Made by a program: the position numbers and the translations under genes | Assembly: GCF_014284195.1 (NCBI RefSeq) | Contig: NZ_JACOGC010000001.1 | Location: 930,001-994,000 of the forward strand | Reading direction: 5' to 3' | DNA from: Cognatundibacterium griseum | GTDB lineage: Bacteria > Pseudomonadota > Gammaproteobacteria > Burkholderiales > Burkholderiaceae_D | DNA length: 64,000 nt | Notes under the pieces: generated by a model | What the model was told of the DNA's origin: nothing | Databases searched by the model: none | The model's input: only the letters and a program-made list of their open reading frames with translations | Shown here: piece by piece, positions 53,988 to 63,889 of the stretch | Numbering within the stretch: position 1 is the stretch's first letter | How the letters are laid out: each line of letters begins with the position of its first letter

Positions 53988-55262
53988 ATGAGTCAGAACG
54001 AAATTTTCCTGTTGGCGATGCTGCTGGTATTTGTATTGCCATATCTGGTCTGGCGGATAGGCCGTACCGATGATTTCGCACCGCTGGTCGTGGTGCAGAT
54101 CTTATGCGGTATTGCGTTGGGGCCGGGTGTCGCCGGTCAGTATTTTCCGGAGTTTTACCAGACTATTTTCCAGCCGTCCGTGATGCGTGCTCTGGATGGT
54201 ATTGCGATCTGGGCTGTGATGCTGTTTGTCATGCTGGCCGGGATCGAACTGAATTTATCCGGAGTCTGGACGCATCGCCGGGAAAGCAGTATCACGGCCG
54301 GGCTGGCTTTGGGTATGCCGCTGCTGACCGGAGCGCTGGCAGGATTGCTGCTGTTGAGCATGCCCGGCTGGCGTGGCGCGCATGCCAGCGACTGGCAGTT
54401 TGTCCTGGGGATCGGCATGGCATGTGCGGTCACGGCATTACCGATCCTGATTTTGCTGATGGAAAAATTGGGTATTTTGCGGCTTGAATTTGGTCAGCGT
54501 ATTCTGCGCTATGCCAGCCTGGATGACGTATTGATCTGGGGTGTGCTGGCAGTAATCCTGATGGACTGGAACCGTGTCGGCCGGCAGGCAGTTTTCCTGC
54601 TCGGGTTTGCGCTGGCTGCCAGAATGTATCGTAGTCTGATTGTCCGACTGAATGAAAAAGACCGTTACGCCACCACACTGATCTGGCTATTGTTGTGCAG
54701 CTTTGGTGCTGACTGGTCAGGGCTGCATTTTATGGTGGGGGCATTTTTGTCCGGTACGGTGCTGGAAGCGGAATGGTTTTCGCGCAGTAAGCTCGACCTG
54801 TTCCGTGAACATGTGCTGATGGTATTGATGCCGGTTTTTTTCCTGAATACCGGACTCAAAACCTCCTGGGCGATTGGCGGCGGACTGGTGTTCGTGGCGG
54901 CAGGAATTCTGTTGCTGGCGGCAATGGGCGGAAAATTTGCCGGCGTTTCAATGGCCGGAAAAATTCTGGGATGGCGTCCCGGAGAGGCTTCGGCGATTGC
55001 ATGGCTGCTGCAGACGAAGGCACTGATTATGATTATCTTTTCCAATGTGTTGCTGGAAAAAGGCATCATCAGCAGCGCAACATTTACAGCATTACTGCTG
55101 ATGGCGGTTGCCAGTACCATGCTGACGGTTCCCGCTGTCCGTCCGCTTTTATCCCGCCTGCGAATTTTGCCGCCGCAGACGCCGGTGCCGTTGGCGATGT
55201 TTCCGGAAGCAGGGCATGACAGGTCATCAGTAGGCCAAGAAAGACAGGTTCAGGAATATTGA
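53988..55262 (+). CDS. CPA2-family sodium/proton antiporter-like protein
   Basis: A 424-residue membrane protein with about twelve helices matching the Na+/H+ exchanger fold of the CPA2 group. Landmarks are LVVVQILCGIALGPGVAGQY near residue 33, MLFVMLAGIELNL near 80 and HFMVGAFLSGTVLEAEWF near 245. The usual cytosolic TrkA-N domain is missing, and the tail is short. It lies 24 bp after the halogenase gene. Why an antiporter sits in a sugar locus is not clear; halide or sodium exchange tied to the halogenase or the sugar symporter is a guess. Confidence 0.85.
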   Translation: MSQNEIFLLAMLLVFVLPYLVWRIGRTDDFAPLVVVQILCGIALGPGVAGQYFPEFYQTIFQPSVMRALDGIAIWAVMLFVMLAGIELNLSGVWTHRRESSITAGLALGMPLLTGALAGLLLLSMPGWRGAHASDWQFVLGIGMACAVTALPILILLMEKLGILRLEFGQRILRYASLDDVLIWGVLAVILMDWNRVGRQAVFLLGFALAARMYRSLIVRLNEKDRYATTLIWLLLCSFGADWSGLHFMVGAFLSGTVLEAEWFSRSKLDLFREHVLMVLMPVFFLNTGLKTSWAIGGGLVFVAAGILLLAAMGGKFAGVSMAGKILGWRPGEASAIAWLLQTKALIMIIFSNVLLEKGIISSATFTALLLMAVASTMLTVPAVRPLLSRLRILPPQTPVPLAMFPEAGHDRSSVGQERQVQEY

Positions 55263-55337
55263 AAAATCTAAAAAATAAAATCAGACAGATGAGTAATACA
55301 AGAAATACAAAAAATATGAAAACGGAGACAGCAGACC

Positions 55338-56663
55338 ATGTATGAAAAAATGAAGAAGCCATCACTGTCATTCTGGCAGTTGTGGAATATGAGTTTCGGC
55401 TTTTTTGGCATTCAGTTCGGATTCGCCTTGCAGAATGCAAATACCAGCCGGATTTTCTCCACGCTGGGTGCCAGCCCGGATGATTTGCCATTGTTCTGGC
55501 TGGCAGCGCCAGTGACCGGGCTGCTGGTGCAGCCGGTGATCGGTTACCTCAGCGACCATACCTGGCATCCCAAATGGGGGCGTCGCCGTCCATTTTTCTT
55601 CATTGGCGCCCTGCTGGCTTCGCTGGCGCTGTTCATGATGCCGAATTCCACGGCCTTATGGATGGCGGTCATGGTGCTGTGGCTGATGGATGCTGCGATC
55701 AATGTTTCGATGGAGCCATTCCGTGCATTTGTCGGCGACAAGCTGAACACCTCCCAGCAGACGGCAGGCTTTGCGATGCAGACGTTTTTTATCGGTTGTG
55801 GCGCAGTCATCGCTTCTTTGCTGCCAAGTTTTTTCTCCGATATCTGCGGTCTGAACAATGTGCCGGTGAATGGCGCTATTCCTGAGACGGTCCGTTATTC
55901 ATTTTATGCCGGTGCCGTGATTTATTTTCTCGCCGTGTTATGGACGGTGTTGAGCAGCGATGAACTGCCACCGGAGGATCTGGAACAGTTTCGTGCACAG
56001 AAGTCCGCCACAGGCGGTATCGGATATGCTTTTCGCGAGATTCTGGCAGGGTTTGGCCAGATGCCGGTCACGATGGTGCAGCTGGCAGTTGTCCAGTTCT
56101 TTACCTGGATTGCCTTGTTTGCGATGTGGATTTATACGACATCGGCGATTGCCGACACGGTATTTGGTACACAGGACGCACAATCTGCCGCTTTTCAGGA
56201 GGCGGGCAACTGGGTGGGCACGATGTTTGCCGTGTATAACGGCGCTTCTGCCCTGGCGGCTTTTCTGCTGCCTGTGCTGGCCCGCCGGTTCAGTAAAAAA
56301 ATGGTGCATCTGCTTTGTCTGGTCATTGGCGGTATCAGCCTGATCAGCATTTTCTTCATCAGCCAGAAAATGTGGCTGCTGTTGCCGATGCTGGGTGTGG
56401 GCATTGCCTGGGCCAGCATCCTGACGATGCCTTATGCCTTGCTGGCGGCGGCCTTGCCTGCTGAAAAAATGGGGTACTACATGGGGGTGTTCAATTTCTT
56501 TATCGTGATCCCCCAGATTGTCAGCGGCCTGCTGCTCGGCTTTATCACCAAACAGTTTTTCGCGGGCCATACAGTGCAGACGCTGATGACTGGCGGCGCT
56601 TGCATGGTATTGGCAGGCTTGCTGACGCTGCTGGTCAGAGAGCCATCCGCCACGGCGCAGTAA
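55338..56663 (+). CDS. MFS sugar transporter (SLC45/GPH-like, probable maltose or glucose importer)
   Basis: A 441-residue transporter with twelve membrane segments. The start LSFWQLWNMSFGFFGIQFGF, then VQPVIGYLSDHTWHPKWGRR with the MFS loop 2-3 motif and RRPFFFIGALLASL, is typical of the bacterial sucrose/maltose SLC45-like carriers found in TonB-linked sugar loci. GGAGACA precedes the ATG. It would carry the periplasmic breakdown product, maltose or glucose, across the inner membrane. Confidence 0.9.
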   Translation: MYEKMKKPSLSFWQLWNMSFGFFGIQFGFALQNANTSRIFSTLGASPDDLPLFWLAAPVTGLLVQPVIGYLSDHTWHPKWGRRRPFFFIGALLASLALFMMPNSTALWMAVMVLWLMDAAINVSMEPFRAFVGDKLNTSQQTAGFAMQTFFIGCGAVIASLLPSFFSDICGLNNVPVNGAIPETVRYSFYAGAVIYFLAVLWTVLSSDELPPEDLEQFRAQKSATGGIGYAFREILAGFGQMPVTMVQLAVVQFFTWIALFAMWIYTTSAIADTVFGTQDAQSAAFQEAGNWVGTMFAVYNGASALAAFLLPVLARRFSKKMVHLLCLVIGGISLISIFFISQKMWLLLPMLGVGIAWASILTMPYALLAAALPAEKMGYYMGVFNFFIVIPQIVSGLLLGFITKQFFAGHTVQTLMTGGACMVLAGLLTLLVREPSATAQ

Positions 56664-56780
56664 CTATGGCCATGATTCCGGGTGCTGTTACCGCGCCTGG
56701 CGTCACGGTTACCGATATCAATTCTGATGTGCTGATCAGGCTGTGTTCTGCAATGAGACAGTGTTCAGTATGAGGTCACG

Positions 56781-58526
56781 ATGAAAAAAAATGCTTTCTT
56801 ATCCAGCTCCGTCTTGTCCGGCGTATTGCTGTCGACCGCCTTTTCCAGCCTGACTGCCTGTGCCGGAAACAGCCAGGAGCAATCCGCATTACCGGCAGTG
56901 ACCGTCCCAGCCCAGACGCCTGCTGCAGCGGGCACGCTGCCTTTTTCCTGGGACAATGCGACGGTCTATTTTTTGCTGACCGACCGGTTTAATAATGCCG
57001 ATCCGCGCAACGACCTGGCTTATGGACGTAAAGCCGATGCCGCCGAATTGCGGGGTTATATGGGCGGTGATCTGGCAGGCATTACGGCAAAAATCAGGGA
57101 AGGATATTTTGATCAGCTTGGCGTGGATGCGATCTGGCTGACGCCGCCGGTGGAGCAGATTCACGGCTCCACGGATGAGGGCAGTGGCGTGTCGTATGCT
57201 TTCCATGGCTACTGGGCGCGTGATTTCACCAGTGTCGATGCTAATCTGGGGACGGCGCAGGACATGCAGGAGCTGGTGGATACCGCGCATGCGCATGGCA
57301 TTCATATTCTGCTGGATATCGTCATGAATCATGTCGGGCCAGTCACACCGCAGGATGCTCCGTGGCCGGCGAGCTGGGTGCGTGATGAGCCGGTCTGCAC
57401 CTATAAGGACATTCCTACCACCGTCACTTGTGCTTTGGTGAAAGGGTTGCCGGATATCCGGACAGAGAGCGATGCGCAGGTCGATCTGCCAGCATTTCTG
57501 GTTGATAAATGGAAAGCAGAAGGCCGTTACGACAAGGAGATGGCTGAGCTGGATGCGTTTTTTACCCGCACCGGGTTTCCACGGGCCCCCCGTTATTTCC
57601 TGATGAAGTGGCAGACCGACTGGGTCCGGAAATATGGCGTTGACGGATTCCGTGCCGACACGGCAAAACATGTGGAGCCTCAGGTCTGGAAGGAGCTGAA
57701 ACAGCTGGCCAGCCAGGCGTATGAAGACTGGAAGAGGGCAAATCCCGCAAAGAAAACCGGTGATCAGGCGTTTTTCATGACCGGTGAGGTCGGATCATAT
57801 GGCATCGGAACCGGCCAGTATTTCACGATGGACGGCGGAACGAAGATTAATTTTTATAATTATGGCTTCGACAGCCTGATTAACTTCGGATTTAAATACG
57901 ATGCCGCCCAGACTTACGAAAATCTGTTCAGCAGTTATTCCGGAAAACTGCATGGTGAATTAAGTGGCTATTCGGTTCTGAACTATGTCAGCTCACATGA
58001 CGATGAGCGGCCGTTTGATCTGCATCGTCAGAAACCGCTGGAAGCCGGCACCCGCTTGCTGCTGAGTCCGGGTTCGGCACAGATTTATTATGGCGATGAA
58101 ACAGCGAGAAATATTGACGTCGCCACCGCAAACGGCGATGCCAGATTGCGTTCATTCATGAACTGGGATGCGATTGCCGCCAACCCCTTGCAGGGTAACG
58201 TGCATGTCGCTGACATTCTGGCGCACTGGAGAAAGCTCGGTTTATTCCGCCACGCGCATCCCGCAGTCGGCGCCGGGGTGCATCAGATGATGGCTGCCCA
58301 GCCTTACACATTCAAACGGACGCTGAACCGGCAGGGTCTGCTGGATCAGGTCGTGGTGGCGCTGGATTTACCCGCAGACCGGGATTCAGTGATCACGGTT
58401 CAGGGCGCATTTAACGATGGCGTCTCAGTGCGGGATGCTTACTCCGGAAAGACGGCAACAGTCGTGAATGGAAGTGTCCGGTTTGATAGCCGTCTTCCTG
58501 TCGCTTTGATTGAACTGAATAAATAA
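56781..58526 (+). CDS. Periplasmic lipoprotein alpha-amylase (GH13)
   Basis: A 581-residue GH13 enzyme anchored as a lipoprotein: lipobox LTAC with Cys27. The (beta/alpha)8 landmarks are LGVDAIWLTPPVE, DIVMNHVG, the nucleophile Asp in GFRADTAKHVEP (about 292), the acid/base Glu in FMTGEVGSYG (about 335) and the third Asp in VSSHDDERP (about 407). It would cut maltodextrins after import through the TonB receptor. GAGGTCACG precedes the ATG, and its stop shares bases with the next start (TAATG), so the two glycosidases are translated together. Confidence 0.93.
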   Translation: MKKNAFLSSSVLSGVLLSTAFSSLTACAGNSQEQSALPAVTVPAQTPAAAGTLPFSWDNATVYFLLTDRFNNADPRNDLAYGRKADAAELRGYMGGDLAGITAKIREGYFDQLGVDAIWLTPPVEQIHGSTDEGSGVSYAFHGYWARDFTSVDANLGTAQDMQELVDTAHAHGIHILLDIVMNHVGPVTPQDAPWPASWVRDEPVCTYKDIPTTVTCALVKGLPDIRTESDAQVDLPAFLVDKWKAEGRYDKEMAELDAFFTRTGFPRAPRYFLMKWQTDWVRKYGVDGFRADTAKHVEPQVWKELKQLASQAYEDWKRANPAKKTGDQAFFMTGEVGSYGIGTGQYFTMDGGTKINFYNYGFDSLINFGFKYDAAQTYENLFSSYSGKLHGELSGYSVLNYVSSHDDERPFDLHRQKPLEAGTRLLLSPGSAQIYYGDETARNIDVATANGDARLRSFMNWDAIAANPLQGNVHVADILAHWRKLGLFRHAHPAVGAGVHQMMAAQPYTFKRTLNRQGLLDQVVVALDLPADRDSVITVQGAFNDGVSVRDAYSGKTATVVNGSVRFDSRLPVALIELNK

Positions 58527-60940
58527 TGAAGAAAAAAAATTACCTGAAGTATCTGGGCGGCATCGTCGGTTTACTGGCATTCGCCAGTACGCATGCGCTG
58601 GCGCAGAATGCCGGCCGGACAGTACAAACGATACAGCAGCAGCCTGATTCGCTGCGCGTGGTGACGAACGATGGTGAATATCAGTTCCGGCCATATACTG
58701 CGCAGATGATAGAAACCAGTTTCATTCCGCACGGTCAGCAGATGCCGGTTCCGGCATCGCATGCGGTGGTGCTGCAGCCGGAAAAAATTCCGGCATTGCT
58801 GAAAAAAACGGCAGACGGGCTGGATTATCAGGCTGGCGATATGACGGTCCATATTCAGGAAAGTCCGTTCCAGATCAGTTACCGTTACAAAAACAGATTA
58901 CTGTTTTCAGAAAAGCAGGGTTACAGCAAAATTGCCACAGGAGAGCGGCTGGATTTCAACCTGACCAGTGATGAAGTATTGTATGGTGCTGGCGCCCGGG
59001 CGCTGGGCATGAACCGGCGTGGCTATCGTCTGCCGCTGTATAACAAGGCGCATTACGGTTACGAGGAACATTCCGAGCAAATGAATTTTTCCATCCCTCT
59101 GGTGTTGTCATCCCGGATGTATGGAATTCACTTTGACAATGCGGCGATTGGCTATCTTGATCTCGACAGCCAGAAAAACAATACGCTGGCCTACGAAACG
59201 ATTCGCGGCAGAAAAGTGTATCAGGTGATGGCCGGCGACAGCTGGGAGCAGCTGAGCGCCGGTTACGCCAACCTGACCGGACATCAGCCTTTGCCGCCAC
59301 GCTGGGCATTCGGGAATTTTGCCAGCCGTTTTGGTTATCATTCGGAAGCGGAGGCGCGTGCAGTGATCGCACGGTTTCAGGCCGAGCAGATACCGGTCGA
59401 CGCGATTATTTTTGATCTGTACTGGTTTGGAAAAGAGATCAAGGGAACCATGGGAAATCTCGCCTTTGATCCGGATAATTTTCCGCAGCCGGAAAAGATG
59501 ATCGCAGATTTCCGGCAGCAGGGAATCAAGACCATTCTGATTACCGAGCCATTTATTCTGACTACTTCCGGACGATGGAAAGAAGCGGCTGACGAGAAAA
59601 TTCTCGCCACAGATCAGCAGGGAAAACCGTTCACCTATGATTTTTATTTCGGTCATACCGGACTGATTGATTTGTTCGATCCACATGCGCGCGACTGGTT
59701 CTGGAATGTGTACAAAACATTGAAAGCCAAAGGCGTGACGGGGTGGTGGGGTGACCTGGGTGAACCGGAAGTGCATCCTGCCGCGTTACAACATAAAAAC
59801 GGCAGCGCAGATGACGTCCATAATATTTACGGACATGAATGGGCCAAACTGATTGCTGAAGGATATGCGCGAGACTTTCCTCAGGAGCGGCCGTTCATCC
59901 TGATGCGTGCCGGCTATTCCGGCTCGCAGCGCTACGGCATGATTCCGTGGTCTGGCGATGTCAGCCGCAGCTGGGGCGGCTTGCGCTCGCAGCCGGAAAT
60001 TGCGCTGCAGATGGGTATGCAGGGCATGGCTTACATGCACTCCGATCTGGGCGGTTTTGCAGGCCCGAATCTGGACGATGAATTGTATGCGCGCTGGCTG
60101 CAGTATGGTGTATTCCAGCCGGTTTTCCGTCCGCATGCGCAGGAAGAAGTCGCCTCTGAGCCGGTATTTCGTGAAGCCAAGACCAAAGCGCTGGCTAAAG
60201 CGGCGATTGAGCTGCGTTACCGCTTATTACCCTACAATTACACGCTGGCATTCGATAACCATGAGACGGGTTTGCCGCTGATGCGTCCGCTATTCTTTGC
60301 TGAGCCGGGAAATCCAGCGTTGAGCGCGGTGGCAGACAGCTATCTGTGGGGCAGCGAATTTTTGGTGCACCCTGTGCTGCAGGCCGGGCAGCAACAGGCT
60401 GAAATCTATTTTCCGGGTGAGCGTACCTGGTTCGATTTTTACAGCGGTGAGGCACATGCTGCAGGCAGTTCAGGCAGGGTGAAGGTCGTGGTTGACCATA
60501 TTCCGGTATTTGTCCGCGCTGGTGCGTTTATTCCGATGGCAAAGCCGATGCAGAATACCCGCGAGTATTCGGGCAGCGAATTTGATCTGCATTATTACCA
60601 TGACGCCAGTGTCACGCATGCTTCCGGCAAGCTGTTTGATGACGATGGCGAAACAGCCGATTCGGTCGCGCAGCAAAAATATGCCGTGATGTATTTTCAG
60701 AGTGAATATGCCAGCGGAACATTACGCCTGCAATTGAGCTGCACCACCGGTAAAAATTATCCGTCCCGTGACAGAAAAACCGCGATCACGATTCACCATA
60801 TCCTTAGCAGACCTGTTCGGGTACTTGCAGGAAATACGCCACTGGCATTTGACTGGAATGCCAGCACCGGGGAATTGAAAATCATGCTGACATGGAAAGA
60901 TCAGGAGCGGCCGGAAATTTCCGTGAAATTATCTGATTGA
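58526..60940 (+). CDS. Periplasmic alpha-glucosidase (GH31)
   Basis: An 804-residue GH31 enzyme with signal peptide (ending near HALAQN). The N-terminal beta-sandwich includes GAGARALGMNRRGYRLPLYN; the catalytic barrel has IFDLYWFGKEIKGTMGNLAF, the nucleophile Asp in WWGDLGEPEVHP (about 410) and the acid/base Asp in IPWSGDVSRSWGGL (about 477). The C-terminal domains finish in beta strands. It would release glucose from maltose and short dextrins made by the amylase whose stop overlaps its start. Confidence 0.94.
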   Translation: MKKKNYLKYLGGIVGLLAFASTHALAQNAGRTVQTIQQQPDSLRVVTNDGEYQFRPYTAQMIETSFIPHGQQMPVPASHAVVLQPEKIPALLKKTADGLDYQAGDMTVHIQESPFQISYRYKNRLLFSEKQGYSKIATGERLDFNLTSDEVLYGAGARALGMNRRGYRLPLYNKAHYGYEEHSEQMNFSIPLVLSSRMYGIHFDNAAIGYLDLDSQKNNTLAYETIRGRKVYQVMAGDSWEQLSAGYANLTGHQPLPPRWAFGNFASRFGYHSEAEARAVIARFQAEQIPVDAIIFDLYWFGKEIKGTMGNLAFDPDNFPQPEKMIADFRQQGIKTILITEPFILTTSGRWKEAADEKILATDQQGKPFTYDFYFGHTGLIDLFDPHARDWFWNVYKTLKAKGVTGWWGDLGEPEVHPAALQHKNGSADDVHNIYGHEWAKLIAEGYARDFPQERPFILMRAGYSGSQRYGMIPWSGDVSRSWGGLRSQPEIALQMGMQGMAYMHSDLGGFAGPNLDDELYARWLQYGVFQPVFRPHAQEEVASEPVFREAKTKALAKAAIELRYRLLPYNYTLAFDNHETGLPLMRPLFFAEPGNPALSAVADSYLWGSEFLVHPVLQAGQQQAEIYFPGERTWFDFYSGEAHAAGSSGRVKVVVDHIPVFVRAGAFIPMAKPMQNTREYSGSEFDLHYYHDASVTHASGKLFDDDGETADSVAQQKYAVMYFQSEYASGTLRLQLSCTTGKNYPSRDRKTAITIHHILSRPVRVLAGNTPLAFDWNASTGELKIMLTWKDQERPEISVKLSD

Positions 60941-61070
60941 TATGCATTGAAAATGGTATCAGTGGTCCGTGCTGTGGTAAATTGCAAAGCTTTTATGTGC
61001 CTGTTATCCCGGGTGCGTGAAACCGGATGTCATTGTTCCGGCTCTTATCGGAAAGTATCTACAAAGAACT

Positions 61071-62366
61071 ATGACTGAACAAGCATTAGCAGAACATGGC
61101 GGTGCCGGATTTTCCGGCGGCCCGCGCTTACTCGCAGATATTGGCGCCACGCATGCACGCTTCACGCTGGAGACAGCGCCCGGCGTATTTTCCGCCGTGC
61201 GGATTCTGAAATGCGACGAATATTCCGGCATCGTGCCTTTGTTGCGCGCTTATCTGGATGCGCATCAGGGAAACCGCATCCATCATGCGGCTTTTGCGAT
61301 TGCCAATCCGGTGGATGGCGACGATGTGCGGATGACCAACCGTGACTGGACGTTTTCGATTGAAGCTGTCCGGCGCGAATTCGGCTTGTATACGCTGCTG
61401 ATCGTGAATGATTTTACGGCGCTCGCCATGTCCTTGCCGGGGCTGCAGGCCAGTGATGTGATGCAGGTCGGCGGTGGTTCTCCGGTAGCAAAATCGGTGA
61501 TTGGCGTGCTGGGGCCGGGAACCGGCCTCGGTGTGTCTGGTCTGATTCCGACTTCCGACGGCTTCGTGACACTTGGATCGGAAGGCGGGCACGTCAATTT
61601 TGCGCCATGCGATGAACGGGAATACGCGATCCTGCAGTTTGCATGGAAGGAATGGTCGCATGTATCGACCGAGCGTTTAATTTCCGGGCCGGGACTGGAG
61701 CTGATTTACCGCGCTCTGGCACATCGCAACCAGTCCACTACCGGCGCGCTGCTGGCGCAGGACATCATGCAGCGCGGCCTGAGCGGCGCCGACCCGCTTT
61801 GCGCAGAAGCACTGGAATGTTTCTGCGGCATGCTGGGCAGTTTCAGCGCCAATCTTGCCGTGACGCTGGGTGCGTTTGGCGGCATCTATATCGGCGGCGG
61901 TATTGTGCCCCTGATGGGCGAACAGTTTAAGCAATCTTCTTTCCGCACACGGTTTGAGGCCAAAGGACGCTTTACCTCTTATCTGGCGCAGATTCCGACT
62001 TACGTCATCACTACGCCTAATCCCGCGTTTTACGGCGTTTCAGCGATTTTGTCCGAGCATTTACGGGGACGCAGCGGCGACAGCGCCCTGATGGACCGGA
62101 TACAGCAAATTCAGCAGGAACTGACACCTGCTGAACGCAGGGTCGCGACGCTGGTGCTGGAAAATCCACGGACTGTGCTCAATGAAGCGATTGCAGAAAT
62201 CGCCCGTCTGGCGGATGTCAGCCAGCCGACAGTCATCCGCTTCTGCCGGTCGCTGGGTTTTACCGGGCTGGCGGATTTTAAACTCAAATTTGCCAGCAGC
62301 CTGACAGGAACGATTCCGGTCAGACACAGTCAGGTCCGACGAAAAGCGACAGCACGCATGATCTGA
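61071..62366 (+). CDS. glk: Glucokinase fused to RpiR-type HTH domain, cut short by a frameshift
   Basis: A 431-residue product with glucokinase at residues 20-335 ([62 protein letters not shown]) and an RpiR N-terminal HTH at about 350-425 ([39 protein letters not shown]). In Burkholderiales this protein normally continues into a SIS domain, about 620 residues in all. Here the frame ends at 62366 after [11 protein letters not shown]; the SIS part lies in another frame. The ATP motif reads DIGATHARF where DIGGTNARF is usual. ATG 61071 is chosen; GTG 61017 is open upstream. Confidence 0.9.
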   Translation: MTEQALAEHGGAGFSGGPRLLADIGATHARFTLETAPGVFSAVRILKCDEYSGIVPLLRAYLDAHQGNRIHHAAFAIANPVDGDDVRMTNRDWTFSIEAVRREFGLYTLLIVNDFTALAMSLPGLQASDVMQVGGGSPVAKSVIGVLGPGTGLGVSGLIPTSDGFVTLGSEGGHVNFAPCDEREYAILQFAWKEWSHVSTERLISGPGLELIYRALAHRNQSTTGALLAQDIMQRGLSGADPLCAEALECFCGMLGSFSANLAVTLGAFGGIYIGGGIVPLMGEQFKQSSFRTRFEAKGRFTSYLAQIPTYVITTPNPAFYGVSAILSEHLRGRSGDSALMDRIQQIQQELTPAERRVATLVLENPRTVLNEAIAEIARLADVSQPTVIRFCRSLGFTGLADFKLKFASSLTGTIPVRHSQVRRKATARMI

Positions 62367-62374
62367 GCGCCAAG

Positions 62375-62932
62375 GTGATTGATAATACCGTTTCGGCGAT
62401 TCTGAATTTCCGTGATCAGCTGGAAGTGCATGCGATCGATCAGGCAATTGCTTTGCTGCGCAAAGCAAAAAAAGTCGAATTTTATGCGATGGGCAATGCG
62501 CGGGCCGTAGCGCTGGATGGGCAGCATAAATTTTTCCGCTTCCGGATTCCCACGGCCAGTTACGGGGACGCACATTTATTTTCGATGGCGGCGGAATTGC
62601 TCAATCCCGGAGATGTCGTGATCGTGGTTTCCAATTCAGGTAAATTGCCGGAACTGCTGCACGCCGTGGATATCGCACTCAATGCTGGCGCAGATGTGAT
62701 TGCCATTACTCCGCATCAGTCACCGCTGGCCAAAAAAGCCAGCGTTTGTCTGGCTGTGAATCACACGGAAGATAATTCTACTTTCCTGTCGATGATTTCG
62801 CGCATTCTGCAACTGCTGCTGATCGATATTCTTGCCGTCGGATTGTCGGTGGATGCCCCCGGCAGCGATGATCTCCGGCAGCAGGAAGTATCGCGCCTGA
62901 GTCATTTGCTGATCTCTCATCTGGACAGCTGA
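62375..62932 (+). CDS. Detached SIS sugar-phosphate-binding domain of the glucokinase-RpiR regulator
   Basis: The open frame codes 185 residues from a GTG at 62375: VSAILNFRDQLEVHAIDQAI then the SIS fold with KKVEFYAMGNARAVALDGQH, GDVVIVVSNSGKLPELLHAV and ADVIAITPHQSPLAKKASVC. In this frame the sequence continues upstream without stop to about 62335 and joins the RpiR part if one base is restored in the CC pair near 62335. The GTG has no good ribosome-binding site, so separate expression is doubtful. Either a true mutation that uncouples sugar sensing or a sequence error. Confidence 0.8.
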   Translation: MIDNTVSAILNFRDQLEVHAIDQAIALLRKAKKVEFYAMGNARAVALDGQHKFFRFRIPTASYGDAHLFSMAAELLNPGDVVIVVSNSGKLPELLHAVDIALNAGADVIAITPHQSPLAKKASVCLAVNHTEDNSTFLSMISRILQLLLIDILAVGLSVDAPGSDDLRQQEVSRLSHLLISHLDS

Positions 62933-63085
62933 TTCACTGATCGTGACCTGCCTGTGGTCAGCGAACTGGCCGCAGGCGACATTTCCGGCAGAACCACAAA
63001 AAAAGTACAATGCCGGATTTGAGCCTTGTATCTGGAAAACTGCAGCAGCGGTTTCAGTCCTGCCAGAAATTTCTTTATCTTCCTT

Positions 63086-63889
63086 ATGTCAATTTTTGAG
63101 CGGTTAAAAAATAAATTTACTCCGGCCTCGCGTGATCATTTGCTGTTCAGGCCGTCAGTCAACAGTGATCCGGCCTTGCTGGCAGCCATGACGACGGCAT
63201 TGCGCACAGCGGCAATTCCCTTTGAATCAACGGAACAGAATCTGCACGTACGTTTACCGGACGGCCTGATATTTTCCGCCGAAGCCGTGGAACGGGTGGC
63301 GCTCGGTGATGGCAGGGTAAGAATCTGCATCAAAATCGCCGGATGGCATGCAGATTACTTCCCGCAAGGAATTGCTGAGTACCAGCATGCGCTGGGCTCT
63401 TCTGAAGAGAGCGCCATTCAGGAAGCCTTCAAAAACTGGGTCAATATGGATCTTCCTGTCCTGCAGGATGCCGTCAGCCTGACGCCCTCGGCATGCACTA
63501 TGATTCAGCTTCAGGTACCTGCCGCGCCTGAAACCATAGCCACTTCCCGGCAAGTGATTTTGGGACCGGTCGCACATCTCGCCAGCAGACCGGCTCAAAG
63601 AGCCGAAGAACATCCGTTTTGCCCTTGCTGTCTGCTCACCGAGTGCATGCCGGTGTTGCACGATTTATTGCAGACCAATGCGTTCCTCGGAGTGCGTCTG
63701 TTCGTCTCCAGGGATCAGCTGGGAAAGCTGGCGGTGGATTGTCGTGTGAATGGCGAGGATTTTCCTGCAGCAACTGAACCACTGATCGCTTACGCTGCCA
63801 AATGGCAGGATCGTGGGCTGGAATTCCGGAAACAGTATCTGATGATCCGGTCGGCGCGTGAGATTCCTGCTGCGACGGTCAGGGATTAA
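63086..63889 (+). CDS. Conserved protein of unknown function, possibly DUF6348
   Basis: A 267-residue soluble protein. It contains VRICIKIAGWHADYFPQGIA followed by EYQHALGSSEESAIQEAFKN and WVNMDLPVLQDAVS, a layout that recalls the DUF6348 family, although I am not certain. EEHPFCPCCLLTECMPVLHD has four Cys in a C-x2-C-C-x4-C spacing, but no second zinc-type pair is seen. ATG 63086 is chosen over an upstream TTG in frame (63026). It stands alone after the sugar locus; 111 bp to the window end hold nothing recognised. Confidence 0.72.
   Translation: MSIFERLKNKFTPASRDHLLFRPSVNSDPALLAAMTTALRTAAIPFESTEQNLHVRLPDGLIFSAEAVERVALGDGRVRICIKIAGWHADYFPQGIAEYQHALGSSEESAIQEAFKNWVNMDLPVLQDAVSLTPSACTMIQLQVPAAPETIATSRQVILGPVAHLASRPAQRAEEHPFCPCCLLTECMPVLHDLLQTNAFLGVRLFVSRDQLGKLAVDCRVNGEDFPAATEPLIAYAAKWQDRGLEFRKQYLMIRSAREIPAATVRD

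Noticed and set aside
49551-55262. Halogenase and neighbours as a secondary-metabolite cluster
   Set aside because: No NRPS, PKS, terpene or prenyl genes nearby; surrounding genes all fit sugar uptake.
62300-62380. Programmed ribosomal frameshift joining glucokinase-RpiR with the SIS domain
   Set aside because: No slippery heptamer or downstream hairpin is seen; a lost base in a C run explains the split more simply.
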